Source: Massilia sp. YIM B02769 (GTDB taxonomy: Bacteria > Pseudomonadota > Gammaproteobacteria > Burkholderiales > Burkholderiaceae_D). Taken from it: DNA of 64,000 bases. Shown piece by piece: positions 1-9,393 of this stretch; position 1 is the first letter of the stretch, and each line of letters opens with the position of its first letter. A program made the position numbers and the translations under genes. A model generated the notes under the pieces. It had not been told where the DNA came from. It ran no database searches and saw nothing but the letters and a program-made list of their open reading frames with translations. The DNA lies in NCBI RefSeq assembly GCF_030411995.1, contig NZ_JASNRC010000009.1, positions 62,001 through 126,000 of the forward strand. The letters run 5' to 3'.

Positions 1-18
1 TGCATCCTGTCGTATCTT

Positions 19-58
19 GTCTTTTTTTGGCTCGATTTTTTTCGAGACAAAAAAAGAC
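19..58. repeat. A/T-rich inverted repeat (hairpin)
   Basis: The arms 19-35 and 42-58 are complementary over 17 positions with a single mismatch, around a short T-rich loop. Each arm holds a run of seven T or A, so the transcript of either strand would form a strong stem containing a U tract. It looks like a bidirectional terminator or the boundary of the preceding locus, which lies outside the window. What precedes it cannot be seen, so its role is an inference. Confidence 0.5.
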
Positions 59-153
59 ATAAGGAGCCAGGTTCTACAGCCCGAACGAGACCACTTTTTA
101 GAGGGCGCTGCGGGAGCACTACCGGCCTGTCGCCGCTACAGCATTGCCAGTGA

Positions 154-594
154 GATGTTGCTACCGGCGCGCTGTTCCTGCCGCACGGCACCGAGCTGCG
201 CATGAGCACGGAGGCAGGCAATTTCTACGCCCAGGTCGACGGCGACGTCATCGTCCACAAGGGCAAGGCGGTGTCGCCGCGCCAGTTCACCGTCGCCGCC
301 GCAGGCGAAGCGCGCAACGCCTGGCGCGACGTCTCGATCCGGCGTCCCGGCGACGACCGCTGGCGCATCGCCTCGCACCTGCGGCGCGAATGCGGCGCCG
401 ACGACGGCAAGAAGCAAAACGTGTCGCCGATGATCGCGATGCGCGAAGTCGCCTCCGCCATGGAAGCCACCCTGAAAACCGCGCAAGGGATCATCGCCGA
501 AGCGAAGGGATTTGCCTAACCGAGGTTCGACCGCCGTCACACGCCTGCGCGCCGCAACGAAGACATCATCGAAAAAATCTCGCAGCTCGATTGA
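154..594 (+). pseudogene. degraded small gene of unknown function
   Basis: A 105-codon reading frame starts at ATG 202 and stops at TAA 517-519. Two signs suggest it is broken. Upstream, the same frame stays open back to the TGA at 151-153 and reads sensibly (LFLPHGTELRM) but offers no ATG, GTG or TTG start, while ATG 155 lies in another frame. Downstream, the frame continues past the TAA for 24 more codons (PRFDRRHTPARRNEDIIEK and a few more) to a TGA at 592-594, as if the TAA were a premature stop. The middle contains FYAQVDGDVIVHKGKAVSP and a conserved-looking RNAWRD block, which resembles small Burkholderiales hypothetical proteins. No function is assigned. An intact short gene at 202-519 is the alternative. 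Confidence 0.4.
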
Positions 595-609
595 GCGCGG
601 CGCCCGGAA

Positions 610-1725
610 TCAAAATAAACTCGGCCGTCCCAACTCCAGCAGCAGCTTCTTCACCGGCGCCGGCAAGGCCGCCTGGTCGACGTCCGCCAGCTTCCACCAT
701 ACGAACCCCGGCGGCGTTGCAGGGCGCGCCACAGGCGTCACCTTGTGCGGGAAGATATGCAGCTTGTAGTGCGTGAACACATGCACCAGCGGCAGCAGCG
801 CCTGTACTTCCTCCAGCTCGCCGAACCGCCCCAGCGCCCCCGCCATGCTGGCCTCCGCAGGCGCCAGCATCGACGGCGCCATGTCTCCCAGCGCCACATG
901 CCCCTCGACCTCGGGCAGCGACAACAGCCCGCCCCAGATCCCGCTGCCCGGCCGCTGCTCGAGCAGCACCTCGCCCTCGTGCACCACCACCAGCAGGTCC
1001 GCCCGTTTTTCCGGCGACGTCTTTTTCGGTTTGCGTACCGGCAGCTCGGCCGTGCGTCCGGTGGCATACGCCACGCAGCGCGCCTGCAATGGGCAGCGCC
1101 CGCAGTCGGGCTTCGAGCGCGTGCACAGCGTCGCGCCCAGGTCCATCAGCCCCTGCGTGTACGACTCGATGCCTTCCTCCGGCAGCAGCGCGTCCGCACG
1201 CCGCCACAGCGCTTCCTCGACCCGCTTCTCGCCCGGATACTGCTCGACCCCGAACACGCGCGCAAACACGCGCTTCACGTTCCCGTCCAGGATCGCGGCG
1301 CGGGTGCCGTTCGAGAATGCCGTGATGGCCGCCGCGGTCGAGCGTCCGATCCCCGGCAAGTCCGCCAGCAGGGCGGGGTCGCTCGGGAACACGCCGCCGT
1401 ACTCGTTCACCACCCGCTGTGCGCAGGCGTGCAGGTTGCGCGCGCGGGTGTAGTAACCGAGGCCGCTCCAGTAGGTCATCACGTCCTCGACCGGCGCCGC
1501 GGCCAGGTCCTGCACCGTCGGAAAACGCTCCAGGAAGCGCGCGTAGTAGCCCAGTACCGCAGCCACCTGCGTCTGCTGCAGCATGATCTCCGACAGCCAC
1601 ACGCGGTAGGCGTCGCGCGTGTTCTGCCAGGGCAGGGTATGGCGCCCGTGCGCGCGCTGCCAGGCGATCACGGCGTCCGAAAACGTCGGGTCGGCCAGAT
1701 CGTCGAATTCCGTCAAACGCTTCAC
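610..1725 (-). CDS. mutY: A/G-specific adenine DNA glycosylase MutY
   Basis: MutY removes adenine mispaired with 8-oxoguanine, the last defence of the GO repair system. The 371-residue product has the family layout: catalytic Glu46 in the WLSEIMLQQTQV block, a helix-hairpin-helix (LPGIGRSTAAAI), the catalytic-Asp region ILDGNVKRV, and a [4Fe-4S] loop with Cys spacing C-X6-C-X2-C-X5-C (CTRSKPDCGRCPLQARC). A C-terminal NUDIX-like domain that recognises 8-oxoG follows. The GTG start at 1725 is chosen because it shares bases with the TGA of the dynamin gene (GTGA overlap) and has a GGAGG 5 nt upstream. This implies translational coupling within a mutM-dynamin-mutY operon. Confidence 0.93.
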   Translation of the reverse strand: MKRLTEFDDLADPTFSDAVIAWQRAHGRHTLPWQNTRDAYRVWLSEIMLQQTQVAAVLGYYARFLERFPTVQDLAAAPVEDVMTYWSGLGYYTRARNLHACAQRVVNEYGGVFPSDPALLADLPGIGRSTAAAITAFSNGTRAAILDGNVKRVFARVFGVEQYPGEKRVEEALWRRADALLPEEGIESYTQGLMDLGATLCTRSKPDCGRCPLQARCVAYATGRTAELPVRKPKKTSPEKRADLLVVVHEGEVLLEQRPGSGIWGGLLSLPEVEGHVALGDMAPSMLAPAEASMAGALGRFGELEEVQALLPLVHVFTHYKLHIFPHKVTPVARPATPPGFVWWKLADVDQAALPAPVKKLLLELGRPSLF

Positions 1726-3641
1726 GCCGCCTCCAGCATGGCCGGCTCGTCGAGCGCCGTGCAGACTGCCGCGCCCAGGTCCAGCACCTGGCGGCGCTGG
1801 CGTTCGAGCTCGCCCTGGCGCGCTTCGAAGGCCGCGATCTTCTGCTCCAGGCTGTCGGTGGCGTCGTGGATGCGCTGGATCGAGGCCAGGCGGTGGCGCA
1901 GTTGCTCCTTGTGCTGGCGGATCTGGGTTTCGAGCGGCGCCATGATCACCTTCAGCCAGGCTTCCACGTCCGCATTCGCGGCGCGGAATACACGGCGTAC
2001 GCGCGAGGCGATGGAATCGAAGAAGCGCTCCATCAGCGTCGCGCGGCTGGTCATCAGCAAGGTCGCAGTGCCGAACTGCCTGGCGAACAAGGCCTCGATG
2101 GCGTCGATCTCCTCGCGGTAGCGCGCCAGCGTCAAGGCCGGCGGCGGCGACAGCGTCAGGCCGTGCTCGGCCGCGAAGCCGCGCACCATGGCATCGGTCA
2201 TGCCGCCGATCTCGCCAACCTTCGCTTCCGAGGCGTCGAGCGCCGCGCGTGCGTCGTCGAAGAAGGCGCGCACCGGGGCGCGCATGCCGGTGGCGAAACG
2301 CGAGGCCTGCATCGCCAGGCGCACGCTCTCGGCCTGGCGCTGCACGCCGTCCACGCCCAGCAGGGTATAGAGCTGGGTCGAGAGGGCGGCGAAGCGCGTG
2401 CGCGCTTCCTGCAGGCGCAGCAGGCCGGCGTCGAAGTCCTTCCGCTCGGCCTCGATGCGGCGCATCATCAGCGCCAGCACGGTCTGGTTCTTGCCGCGCA
2501 GGCTTTTCAGTTCCTGCAGCTGCTCGACCAGGTCGCGCGTGCGCGCGCCCAGCGCGGAGGCCAGCGCGCCTTCGAGCGTGGCCAGGTCGTCGCGCAGTTG
2601 GCGCGCCAGGATGTCGCGCTTCTGCGGGATCAGGCTGTGCAGCAGGGCCGCTTCCAGTGCGCCCACGCGGCTGCGTTCGAACAGCTCCATGTCGCCGTGG
2701 ATGCGGCCGACCAGCGCCTGCTGGGCCGATACCGGGAACACCTGGTCGATCTCCAGCCCGAGCTGCTGCGCCACGCCCTGCTGCTGGCGCGCGATCTCGG
2801 CTTCGTTGCCGGCGTCGTTCTTCAGCGGGTCCCACATCGCGTCGATCTTGTTCAGCACCACCAGGCGCCCCGGGCCGGCGCCGATGTGGGTGCGCCAGAC
2901 GTCGATGTCGCTGCGCGTGACGCCGGTCTCCGCTGCCAGCACGAACAGCACCGCGTGCGCGTTCGGGATCAGGTTCAGCGTCAGTTCCGGCTCGGTGCCG
3001 ATCGCGTTCAGGCCCGGCGTGTCGAGAATCACCAGGCCCTGCTTCAGGAGCGGGTGCGGCAGGTTGATGATGGCGTGGCGCCACTGCGAAATCTCCACCG
3101 TGCCATCAAGCCCCAGGGCGTCGCCATGGTCCGGGTCGAGCGGGTCGTACAGGCCGTAGCGCTGGGCTTCCTCGGCCGGCACACGGCGCGTCAGGCTCAC
3201 CTGGCGGAAGGCGGCGCTCATGCTGTCCGGCGCGTCGAGGTCGAGCGCGATCACGGTCCAGGCCGACGGGTCGTCGCGGTAGTCGCTCGTCGACAGCTGC
3301 CCGGCGCGGGTGGCGATCGGCAGCAGGCGGATGCAGGGCGGCAGGGCGGCGTCGTACAGCAGCTCGGTCGGGCACATGGTGGTGCGGCCGGCCGCCGACG
3401 GCAGGATGCGCTGGCCGTAGTCGGCGAAGAAGATCGCGTTGATCAGCTCGGATTTACCGCGCGAGAATTCGGCGACGAATGCCACCGACAGCCGGTCGTC
3501 GCGCACGCGCGCCTGGGCCTGGCCGACGCGCGCCAGGGTGGCCGCATCGCCCAGTTCCAGCTTTTGCAGCGTGGACCGGTAGGCGTCCAGCGCATCGGCG
3601 ATGGCGGCGCGCCAGGCGCCGTATTCTTGTATTTGTTGCAT
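1722..3641 (-). CDS. dynamin-family GTPase
   Basis: This 639-residue protein has an N-terminal dynamin-type G domain: P-loop AEFSRGKSELINAIF (about residues 57-71), a switch-I threonine region around GRTTMCPTEL, G3 DTPG and G4 NKID. A long helical, probably coiled-coil region follows. Bacterial dynamins bind membranes or act in chromosome positioning and stress survival; the substrate of this one is unknown. It lies between mutM (22 nt upstream) and mutY (4-nt overlap) on the same strand, so it is almost certainly co-transcribed with both DNA-repair glycosylases. The family call is firm; a link to DNA repair is inferred only from position. Confidence 0.85.
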   Translation of the reverse strand: MQQIQEYGAWRAAIADALDAYRSTLQKLELGDAATLARVGQAQARVRDDRLSVAFVAEFSRGKSELINAIFFADYGQRILPSAAGRTTMCPTELLYDAALPPCIRLLPIATRAGQLSTSDYRDDPSAWTVIALDLDAPDSMSAAFRQVSLTRRVPAEEAQRYGLYDPLDPDHGDALGLDGTVEISQWRHAIINLPHPLLKQGLVILDTPGLNAIGTEPELTLNLIPNAHAVLFVLAAETGVTRSDIDVWRTHIGAGPGRLVVLNKIDAMWDPLKNDAGNEAEIARQQQGVAQQLGLEIDQVFPVSAQQALVGRIHGDMELFERSRVGALEAALLHSLIPQKRDILARQLRDDLATLEGALASALGARTRDLVEQLQELKSLRGKNQTVLALMMRRIEAERKDFDAGLLRLQEARTRFAALSTQLYTLLGVDGVQRQAESVRLAMQASRFATGMRAPVRAFFDDARAALDASEAKVGEIGGMTDAMVRGFAAEHGLTLSPPPALTLARYREEIDAIEALFARQFGTATLLMTSRATLMERFFDSIASRVRRVFRAANADVEAWLKVIMAPLETQIRQHKEQLRHRLASIQRIHDATDSLEQKIAAFEARQGELERQRRQVLDLGAAVCTALDEPAMLEAA

Positions 3642-3663
3642 CTCTCACCCGCTCTTCAGGAGT

Positions 3664-4497
3664 TCACTTCTGGCAGGTGGCGCAATAAAAGGTGGAGCGC
3701 TGGCCCTGCTTGATTTGTCGTATCGGTGCGCCACAGTTTCTGCACGGCACTCCGGCACGATCATAGACGAAATATGTCTGCTGGAAATATCCTGACTGCC
3801 CATTTACCGCAATAAAGTCACGCAGCGTGCTGCCGCCCTGCACGATGGCGGCGGCCAGGATCTCGCGGATCGCCGTCGCCAGTTTTTCGTAGCGCGCGCG
3901 GCTGATGCGCGAGGCCGGGGTCTTCGGGTTGATGCCGGCGCGGAACAGGCTCTCGCAGGCGTAGATGTTGCCGACGCCAACCACGATGTCGCCCGCCAGC
4001 AGCACCTGCTTGATCGGGGCGCTGCGCTTGCGCGTGGCGCGGTACAGCAGCTCGGCCGAAAATTGCTCTTCCAGCGGTTCGACGCCGAGGCCGCGCAGCA
4101 GGATGTGCTGTTCCAGTTCGCCGTCGTCGTTCGCATGCCAGAGCACGGCGCCGAAGCGGCGCGGGTCGTGCAGGCGCAGCACCTGCTTGTGCGCGCCGTC
4201 GCTGACCACCAGGTCGAAGTGGTCGTGTTTCTTCAACTCGATACCGGGCGGCAGCACGCGCAGGTGGCCAGACATGCCGAGGTGGACGATCAGCGTGCCG
4301 CCGGCAAAGCCCAGCAGCAAATACTTGCCGCGCCGCTTGACGTGCTCGATGCGCTGGCCGACCAGAGTCTGCGCGATGTGGGCCGGGAAGGGCCAGCGCA
4401 GGCCCTCGCGGCGGAACACGACTTCTTCGACCACGCGGCCTTCCAGGTGCGGCGCGACGCCGCGCCGGGTGACTTCTACTTCCGGGAGTTCAGGCAT
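3664..4497 (-). CDS. mutM: formamidopyrimidine-DNA glycosylase MutM (Fpg)
   Basis: This bifunctional glycosylase/AP lyase excises 8-oxoguanine and FaPy lesions. The N-terminus MPELPEVE supplies the catalytic proline and glutamate after methionine removal, Lys58 lies in the KRRGKYLLL block, and the C-terminus carries the zinc finger C-X2-C-X16-C-X2-C (CRNCG...CATCQ). The length of 277 residues is normal for the family. It is the first gene of the leftward repair operon and is divergent from the TPR lipoprotein gene; about 100 nt separate the two starts. Confidence 0.95.
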   Translation of the reverse strand: MPELPEVEVTRRGVAPHLEGRVVEEVVFRREGLRWPFPAHIAQTLVGQRIEHVKRRGKYLLLGFAGGTLIVHLGMSGHLRVLPPGIELKKHDHFDLVVSDGAHKQVLRLHDPRRFGAVLWHANDDGELEQHILLRGLGVEPLEEQFSAELLYRATRKRSAPIKQVLLAGDIVVGVGNIYACESLFRAGINPKTPASRISRARYEKLATAIREILAAAIVQGGSTLRDFIAVNGQSGYFQQTYFVYDRAGVPCRNCGAPIRQIKQGQRSTFYCATCQK

Positions 4498-4595
4498 GAA
4501 AATCTGACAAATTCTTGTAAATTCGTGTTGCGGGCGCGCACGCGCTGCGGGGCTTGGGCGTAGAATCGGGACATCCTTCCCGATATGGACATGCT

Positions 4596-6422
4596 TTGAA
4601 AAACGCTTTCGTCATTGTAACTCTCTCCAGTGTGCTGGCGGCATGCGCTGTGGCGCCACAGCCGCAGTCGCAGGCCGTCGCGCAATCGGGTGCGCCTGCC
4701 GCGGCGAAGACCGCGGCCGATGCCGAAGCCGAACAGAAAGCGGCGGCCGAGGCGGCGGAAGCGGCCGCCGAAGCGGAAAAGGCCGCGCAAATGGCGCGCC
4801 TGCCCAAGGTCGAACTCACCAGCACCCTGCTGAACCAGCTGCTGCGCGCCGAGTTCGCGTTCCGCAATGGCGACTGGCAAGGCCCCTACCTGACCATGCT
4901 GGCCCTGGCCCAGCAGACGCGCGACCCGCGCCTGGCGCGCCGCGCCGCCGAAATGGCCCTGGCCGCGCGCCAGCCCGAAGACACCCTGGCCGCCGTGCGC
5001 GAATGGCGCAAGCTCGACCCCGAGTCCGACGAGGCGACGCAATACTATCTGGGGATGGTTATCCTGTCGGACAATATCTCCGACGCAGAAGAAATCTTCC
5101 GCAAGCGTTTGGCCGGCGCGCCGCCCGCCGTGCGCGGTGTGGTGCTCTACCAGGTGCAGCAATTGCTCTCACGCGCCAAGGACAAGGAAGCGGCCAACGC
5201 CATGCTCGAACGCGTGGTCGCGCCTTACCGCGACACCGTCGAAGGCCACGTGGTGCTGGCCCAGGCGGCGCTGGCGCGCGGCGCCAAGGAAGAGGGCGCG
5301 CGCGAGGCCCGTGCCGCCCTGGCCCTGAAGCCCGATTCCGAAATCGCCATGCTGACCCTGGCGCAGTCGAGCGAATCCGAAGCCCAGGCCACGGCGCGCC
5401 TGGAACAATTCCTGGCTGCGAACCCGAAGGCGCGCGAAGTGCGCGCCGCCCATGCCCGCATCCTGGTCAACAACAAGCAGTACGAGGAAGCGCGGCGCCA
5501 GTTCCTGCTGCTCGACGGGCAGCAGCCGGACAACGTCACCACGCTGTACGCGCTGGGCGTGCTGTCGACCCAGCTGAACGATCCGCCGAATGCCGAGCGC
5601 TATTTCTCGCGCTTCGTCGAAGTGCTGGGCCGCAATCCCGACGACGAGCGCGACCCCTCGAAAGCCTTGCTGATCCTGTCGCAGCTGGCCGAGGAGCGGG
5701 GCGATTTGCAGGCCGCCGTCGGCTGGCTCGATAAACTGCCCGAAGGCGACGAAAAGACGGTCTTCGGCGCCCAGTTGCGCCGCGCCCAGCTGCTGGGCAA
5801 GAGCGGCGACGTGCCGGCCGCGCGCCGTTTGCTGGCATCGCTGAAGCCGGGCGAGCCGACCGCCCAGGCGCAAGTGCTGGCAGCCGAAGCCCAGGTCCTG
5901 CGCGATGCCGGTCAGGCCGCGCAAGCCTACACGCTGATGCAGGCCGCCACCAGGCGCTTCCCGGACAACCCGGACCTGCTCTACGATTTTGCCCTACTGG
6001 CCGAAAAGACCGGCCAGGTCGAGGAAATGGAAAAAGCCTTGCGCGAAGTGATGCGCCTGGCGCCGGACAACCACCACGCCTACAACGCCCTCGGCTACTC
6101 GCTGGCCGAACGCAATACCCGCCTCGACGAAGCGCGCGCCCTGATCGAAAAGGCGATGGGCATGGCGCCGGAAGATCCTTTCATCATGGACAGCATGGGC
6201 TGGGTCGAATACCGCCTGGGTAACCTGGAGGCCGCCGAAGGCCACCTGCGCCGCGCCTACAGCCTGCGCCGCGATCCGGAAATCGCGGTCCACCTCGGCG
6301 AAGTGCTGTGGCAGCGCGGCAAGCGCGCCGACGCCCAGAAGCTATGGCTGGAAGCGCGCGCCAAGGACCCGCAGAACGACACCCTGCGCAGCACGCTGGC
6401 GCGCCTGCGCCTGTCTCTGTGA
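4596..6422 (+). CDS. TPR-repeat lipoprotein
   Basis: The product is a predicted outer-membrane-anchored or periplasmic lipoprotein of 608 residues. It has a signal peptide with lipobox LAAC, an Ala/Glu/Lys-rich linker, then at least ten degenerate tetratricopeptide repeats to the C-terminus (for example around [18 protein letters not shown] and [17 protein letters not shown]). Starting at TTG 4596 gives a clean type II signal peptide ([17 protein letters not shown]). A longer frame from TTG 4554 would run through a promoter-like TAGAAT (4561-4566) and is rejected. Together with the downstream lolB this resembles cell-envelope lipoprotein clusters. TPR proteins are scaffolds, and the partner is unknown. 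Confidence 0.8.
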   Translation: MKNAFVIVTLSSVLAACAVAPQPQSQAVAQSGAPAAAKTAADAEAEQKAAAEAAEAAAEAEKAAQMARLPKVELTSTLLNQLLRAEFAFRNGDWQGPYLTMLALAQQTRDPRLARRAAEMALAARQPEDTLAAVREWRKLDPESDEATQYYLGMVILSDNISDAEEIFRKRLAGAPPAVRGVVLYQVQQLLSRAKDKEAANAMLERVVAPYRDTVEGHVVLAQAALARGAKEEGAREARAALALKPDSEIAMLTLAQSSESEAQATARLEQFLAANPKAREVRAAHARILVNNKQYEEARRQFLLLDGQQPDNVTTLYALGVLSTQLNDPPNAERYFSRFVEVLGRNPDDERDPSKALLILSQLAEERGDLQAAVGWLDKLPEGDEKTVFGAQLRRAQLLGKSGDVPAARRLLASLKPGEPTAQAQVLAAEAQVLRDAGQAAQAYTLMQAATRRFPDNPDLLYDFALLAEKTGQVEEMEKALREVMRLAPDNHHAYNALGYSLAERNTRLDEARALIEKAMGMAPEDPFIMDSMGWVEYRLGNLEAAEGHLRRAYSLRRDPEIAVHLGEVLWQRGKRADAQKLWLEARAKDPQNDTLRSTLARLRLSL

Positions 6423-6446
6423 AATAATTGTGTAAAGCTATAGATT

Positions 6447-6475
6447 GCGGCGGACTTGTTCCGCCGTTTGTTTTT
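6447..6475 (+). terminator. Rho-independent terminator after the TPR lipoprotein gene
   Basis: A 7-bp GC-rich stem (CGGCGGA, 6448-6454, with TCCGCCG, 6460-6466) and a 5-nt loop are followed by TTTGTTTTT. It lies between the TPR gene and lolB, so lolB may have its own promoter or receive readthrough. Confidence 0.75.
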
Positions 6476-6494
6476 CCAACTTTTATCCTGACCG

Positions 6495-7079
6495 ATGCCG
6501 ATTACCCGACGCCTCTCCCTGCTTGCCATCGCGGCCACCCTGGCCGGCTGCGCCACCGCTCCCCTGTCCCAGTCCACCGTGGGCGACTACCGCGACACCA
6601 TCGAACTGGCCGGGCGCCTGGCCGTGAGCTATCAAAAGGATGGCCAGCCGGCTAACCTGAACGGCAATTTCACCTGGTCGCAGCAGCCGGGCCGCATCGA
6701 CGTGGCGCTGTCGTCGCCCTTCAGCCAGATCGCCGCGATCAGCGTCACCCCGCAGCAGGCCACGCTGACCGAGGCCGGACGCGAACCGATGGTGGCCAAG
6801 GACATCGATACGCTGACCGCGCAGGCGTTGGGCTGGGCGCTGCCGGTGGCCGGCCTGCGCGACTGGCTGCAGGGCTATGCGGTCGGCGCCGACGGCAAGC
6901 GCTTCCTGGCGTCGCCGGCCAACAACAGCGTCACCACGAACGATGGCTGGCGCCTGCGCTTCGCTTCCTGGCAAGACGAAAAGGCGGTTCACCCGCTGCC
7001 CAAGCGCATCGATGCCGCGCGCACGACCGCGTCTGGCGAACTTGAAATCCGCATCATCATCAACCCGGCCAATCCATGA
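6495..7079 (+). CDS. lolB: outer-membrane lipoprotein receptor LolB
   Basis: LolB accepts lipoproteins from the chaperone LolA and inserts them in the outer membrane. The 194-residue product has a type II signal peptide with lipobox LAGC (Cys at about residue 19) and the LolB fold signature: ELAGRLAVSY, then GNFTWSQQPGRIDVALSSP and the later GWALPVAGLRDWLQG segment. Its TGA overlaps the ispE ATG by 4 nt. The lolB-ispE pairing is common in beta- and gammaproteobacteria and supports the call. Confidence 0.93.
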   Translation: MPITRRLSLLAIAATLAGCATAPLSQSTVGDYRDTIELAGRLAVSYQKDGQPANLNGNFTWSQQPGRIDVALSSPFSQIAAISVTPQQATLTEAGREPMVAKDIDTLTAQALGWALPVAGLRDWLQGYAVGADGKRFLASPANNSVTTNDGWRLRFASWQDEKAVHPLPKRIDAARTTASGELEIRIIINPANP

Positions 7080-7957
7080 AGTCGCTGCACGATTGCCCGG
7101 CGCCGGCCAAGCTGAATCTGTTCCTGCACGTCGTCGGCCGCCGCGCCGACGGCTACCACCTGCTGCAAAGCGTCTTTCAACTGATCGATCGCGGCGATAC
7201 CTTGCACTTCGACCTGCGCGACGATGGTTTGATTCGCCGCGTCAACGACGTGCCCGGTGTGCCGGAAGAATCCGACCTGGTGGTGCGGGCGCTGCGGCGC
7301 CTGGCCGATGCCTTCGAACAGCGCCACGGCCGTGCCGTGCGCGGCATCGACGTGCGCCTGGATAAAATCCTCCCCATGGGCGGCGGCCTGGGCGGCGGCT
7401 CCTCGGATGCGGCCACCGCGCTGATGGCGGCCAATCACTTGTGGCAGGGCGGCTTCAGCGACGAGGAATTGATGGCGATCGGCTTGCCGCTGGGCGCCGA
7501 CATTCCGTTCTTTCTCTTTGGCGAGACCGCGTTCGTGGAAGGAATCGGCGAGGCGATGCAGCCGGTGCAGGGGCCGGATTGCTGCTACGTGGTGATCGAG
7601 CCGGGTGTCTCCGTACCGACCCCAGCAATTTTTACCGCACACGATTTGACAAGAGACAGCAAACCCGTCAGAATAGCGGACTTTCCTGAAGCGCAAAACA
7701 TCAGCGGCTTCGGAAGAAATGATTTGCAAGGAGTCGCAGTCAGGTTGTTTCCAGCAGTAGGGGAAGCGATCGCATGGTTGAGCCAATACGGTTCGGCCAG
7801 GATGACCGGCTCCGGGGCTTGCGTGTTTGTTGCGTTGCCCGGCGAAGCTGAAGCGAACCATGTGCTGGGCCAGGTGCCAGGCAAGTGGAAAGCGTGGAAA
7901 GCAACATCGCTGGCGCGACATCCGATGAAAAAGCTCTTGCAAAACAGTATGTTGTAG
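7076..7957 (+). CDS. ispE: 4-diphosphocytidyl-2-C-methyl-D-erythritol kinase IspE
   Basis: This GHMP-family kinase phosphorylates CDP-methylerythritol in the non-mevalonate isoprenoid pathway. The APAKLNLFLHV motif near the N-terminus and the glycine-rich ATP loop LPMGGGLGGGSSDAA (about residues 97-111) are diagnostic, and the C-terminal GHMP segment RMTGSGACVFVA is present. The length is 293 residues. It starts by ATGA overlap with lolB. The final third (7610-7957) is visibly less GC-rich than the rest of the gene, but the frame is intact and the motifs are complete. Confidence 0.95.
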   Translation: MKSLHDCPAPAKLNLFLHVVGRRADGYHLLQSVFQLIDRGDTLHFDLRDDGLIRRVNDVPGVPEESDLVVRALRRLADAFEQRHGRAVRGIDVRLDKILPMGGGLGGGSSDAATALMAANHLWQGGFSDEELMAIGLPLGADIPFFLFGETAFVEGIGEAMQPVQGPDCCYVVIEPGVSVPTPAIFTAHDLTRDSKPVRIADFPEAQNISGFGRNDLQGVAVRLFPAVGEAIAWLSQYGSARMTGSGACVFVALPGEAEANHVLGQVPGKWKAWKATSLARHPMKKLLQNSML

Positions 7958-7966
7958 AATAAAATT

Positions 7967-7996
7967 TTGCCTGTCGCAGCGAATGACGGTTAGAAT
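7967..7996 (+). promoter_or_regulatory. sigma-70 promoter of tRNA-Gln
   Basis: TTGCCT (7967-7972) is separated by 18 nt from TAGAAT (7991-7996). Transcription would start about 25 nt before the mature tRNA 5' end. The boxes are close to consensus and stand in an A/T-richer gap. Confidence 0.6.
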
Positions 7997-8028
7997 AGTC
8001 AAGCAAAGCGGCAAGCTGTAAGTTGCGT

Positions 8029-8105
8029 AGGGGAATCGCCAAGCTGGTTAAGGCACCGGATTTTGATTCCGGCATACCAAGGTTCGAATCCTTGTTCCCC
8101 TGCCA
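8029..8105 (+). tRNA. trnQ: tRNA-Gln (anticodon UUG)
   Basis: A complete 77-nt cloverleaf is visible: acceptor arm AGGGGAA pairs with TTCCCCT, the discriminator is G, and an encoded CCA ends at 8105. The anticodon stem CCGGA/TCCGG encloses loop TTTTGAT with anticodon TTG. The T arm contains GGTTCGAATCC. tRNA-Gln directly before prs is the usual order in Burkholderiales. Confidence 0.97.
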
Positions 8106-8189
8106 TTCGTTTTATCTGGCTGTCGATACGAATGTGTCCAGCGGATGAAATAGGCGGTACCGCACCAGGCGGTACAGTCCTTAAAGCAT

Positions 8190-8220
8190 AATCAGCCGGT
8201 ATAGCCGGCTGATTGTTTTT
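8190..8220 (+). terminator. Rho-independent terminator after tRNA-Gln
   Basis: A perfect 10-bp stem, AATCAGCCGG (8190-8199) with CCGGCTGATT (8205-8214), and a 5-nt loop are followed by GTTTTT. It separates the tRNA unit from prs, which starts 34 nt downstream. Confidence 0.8.
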
Positions 8221-8253
8221 CAAAAGTATCAACGCTCTTCTCTCAGGACTCCC

Positions 8254-9204
8254 ATGGCTTACGAAAACCTGATGGTTTTTACCGGCAACGCTAATCCGGC
8301 GCTAGCAGAAGGGGTCGCAAAAAGCCTCGGTATTCCTCTCGGTAAAGCAGTCGTTTCGAAATTCTCGGACGGCGAAGTCATGGTCGAAATCAACGAGAAC
8401 GTCCGCGGTAAAGACGTCTTCGTGCTGCAATCGACCTGCGCTCCTACCAACGACAGCCTCATGGAAATCATGTTGATGGTCGACGCTCTCAAGCGCGCCT
8501 CGGCTGGCCGTATCACGGCCGCGATTCCTTACTTCGGCTACGCCCGCCAGGACCGCCGCCCGCGCTCGGCGCGTGTCGCGATCTCGGCCAAGGTCGTCGC
8601 CAACATGCTGGAAGAAGCCGGCGTCGAGCGCGTCCTGATCATGGACCTGCACGCCGACCAGATCCAGGGCTTCTTCGACATTCCGGTCGATAACATCTAC
8701 GCGTCGCCGCTGCTGCTGGGCGACCTGCAGAAGCAGAACTACGACGACCTGCTGGTCGTGTCGCCGGACGTCGGCGGCGTGGTGCGCGCCCGTGCCCTGG
8801 CCAAGCGCCTCGGCTGCGACCTGGCGATCATCGACAAGCGCCGTCCGAAGGCGAACGTGTCGGAAGTCATGAACATCATCGGCGAAGTCGAAGGCCGCAA
8901 CTGCGTGATCATGGACGACATGGTCGATACCGCGGGCACGCTGACGAAAGCCGCCGAAGTCCTGAAAGAACGCGGCGCCAAGAAAGTCGTGGCGTATTGC
9001 ACCCACCCGGTCCTGTCGGGTCCTGCAATCGACCGCATCTCGAACTCGCCGCTGGACGAACTGGTTGTCACCGACACCATTCCGCTGTCGGCCGCCGCCG
9101 CCGCCTGCCCGAAGATCCGCCAGCTGACCTGCGCACCGCTGCTGGCCGAGACCTTCAAGCGTATCGTCAAGGGCGACTCGGTCATGTCGCTGTTCGTCGA
9201 CTAA
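8254..9204 (+). CDS. prs: ribose-phosphate pyrophosphokinase (PRPP synthetase)
   Basis: Prs makes 5-phosphoribosyl-1-pyrophosphate from ribose-5-phosphate and ATP, feeding nucleotide, histidine and NAD synthesis. The 316-residue length is exactly typical. Visible signatures are the [16 protein letters not shown] block, the class I metal/ATP site [17 protein letters not shown], and the PRPP-binding loop [16 protein letters not shown]. It is transcribed alone or with rplY; a GC-rich hairpin follows the stop. Confidence 0.97.
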   Translation: MAYENLMVFTGNANPALAEGVAKSLGIPLGKAVVSKFSDGEVMVEINENVRGKDVFVLQSTCAPTNDSLMEIMLMVDALKRASAGRITAAIPYFGYARQDRRPRSARVAISAKVVANMLEEAGVERVLIMDLHADQIQGFFDIPVDNIYASPLLLGDLQKQNYDDLLVVSPDVGGVVRARALAKRLGCDLAIIDKRRPKANVSEVMNIIGEVEGRNCVIMDDMVDTAGTLTKAAEVLKERGAKKVVAYCTHPVLSGPAIDRISNSPLDELVVTDTIPLSAAAAACPKIRQLTCAPLLAETFKRIVKGDSVMSLFVD

Positions 9205-9222
9205 GAAGTTCCGCTTCATGCG

Positions 9223-9257
9223 AGGCGCGCCAGGCTGACAAGCCGGCGCGCCTTTGT
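9223..9257 (+). terminator. GC-rich hairpin after prs
   Basis: AGGCGCGCC (9223-9231) pairs with GGCGCGCCT (9245-9253), and an inner GGCT/AGCC extends the stem. Only a short T run (TTTG) follows, so it may be a weak or Rho-assisted terminator. Confidence 0.5.
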
Positions 9258-9393
9258 GCTGTAAAGAATTCGTATTTCTTGAGCATGTACGCAGTGCTCA
9301 GCCATGCCAGCCCCTGGTCGCGGGGGCGGGCGCAAACCGGGAAATCGGGTGGGAACTTATCCTGCATGCGATCCCACACTTATGGAGTTTCAC

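Noticed and set aside
610..3084. 824-codon frame apparently fusing a long N-terminal region to MutY
   Set aside because: The N-terminal part is an out-of-frame reading of the dynamin gene; MutY starts at GTG 1725 with its own ribosome-binding site.
4554..4595. Longer TTG start for the TPR lipoprotein
   Set aside because: It would run through a TAGAAT promoter box and spoil the lipoprotein signal peptide.
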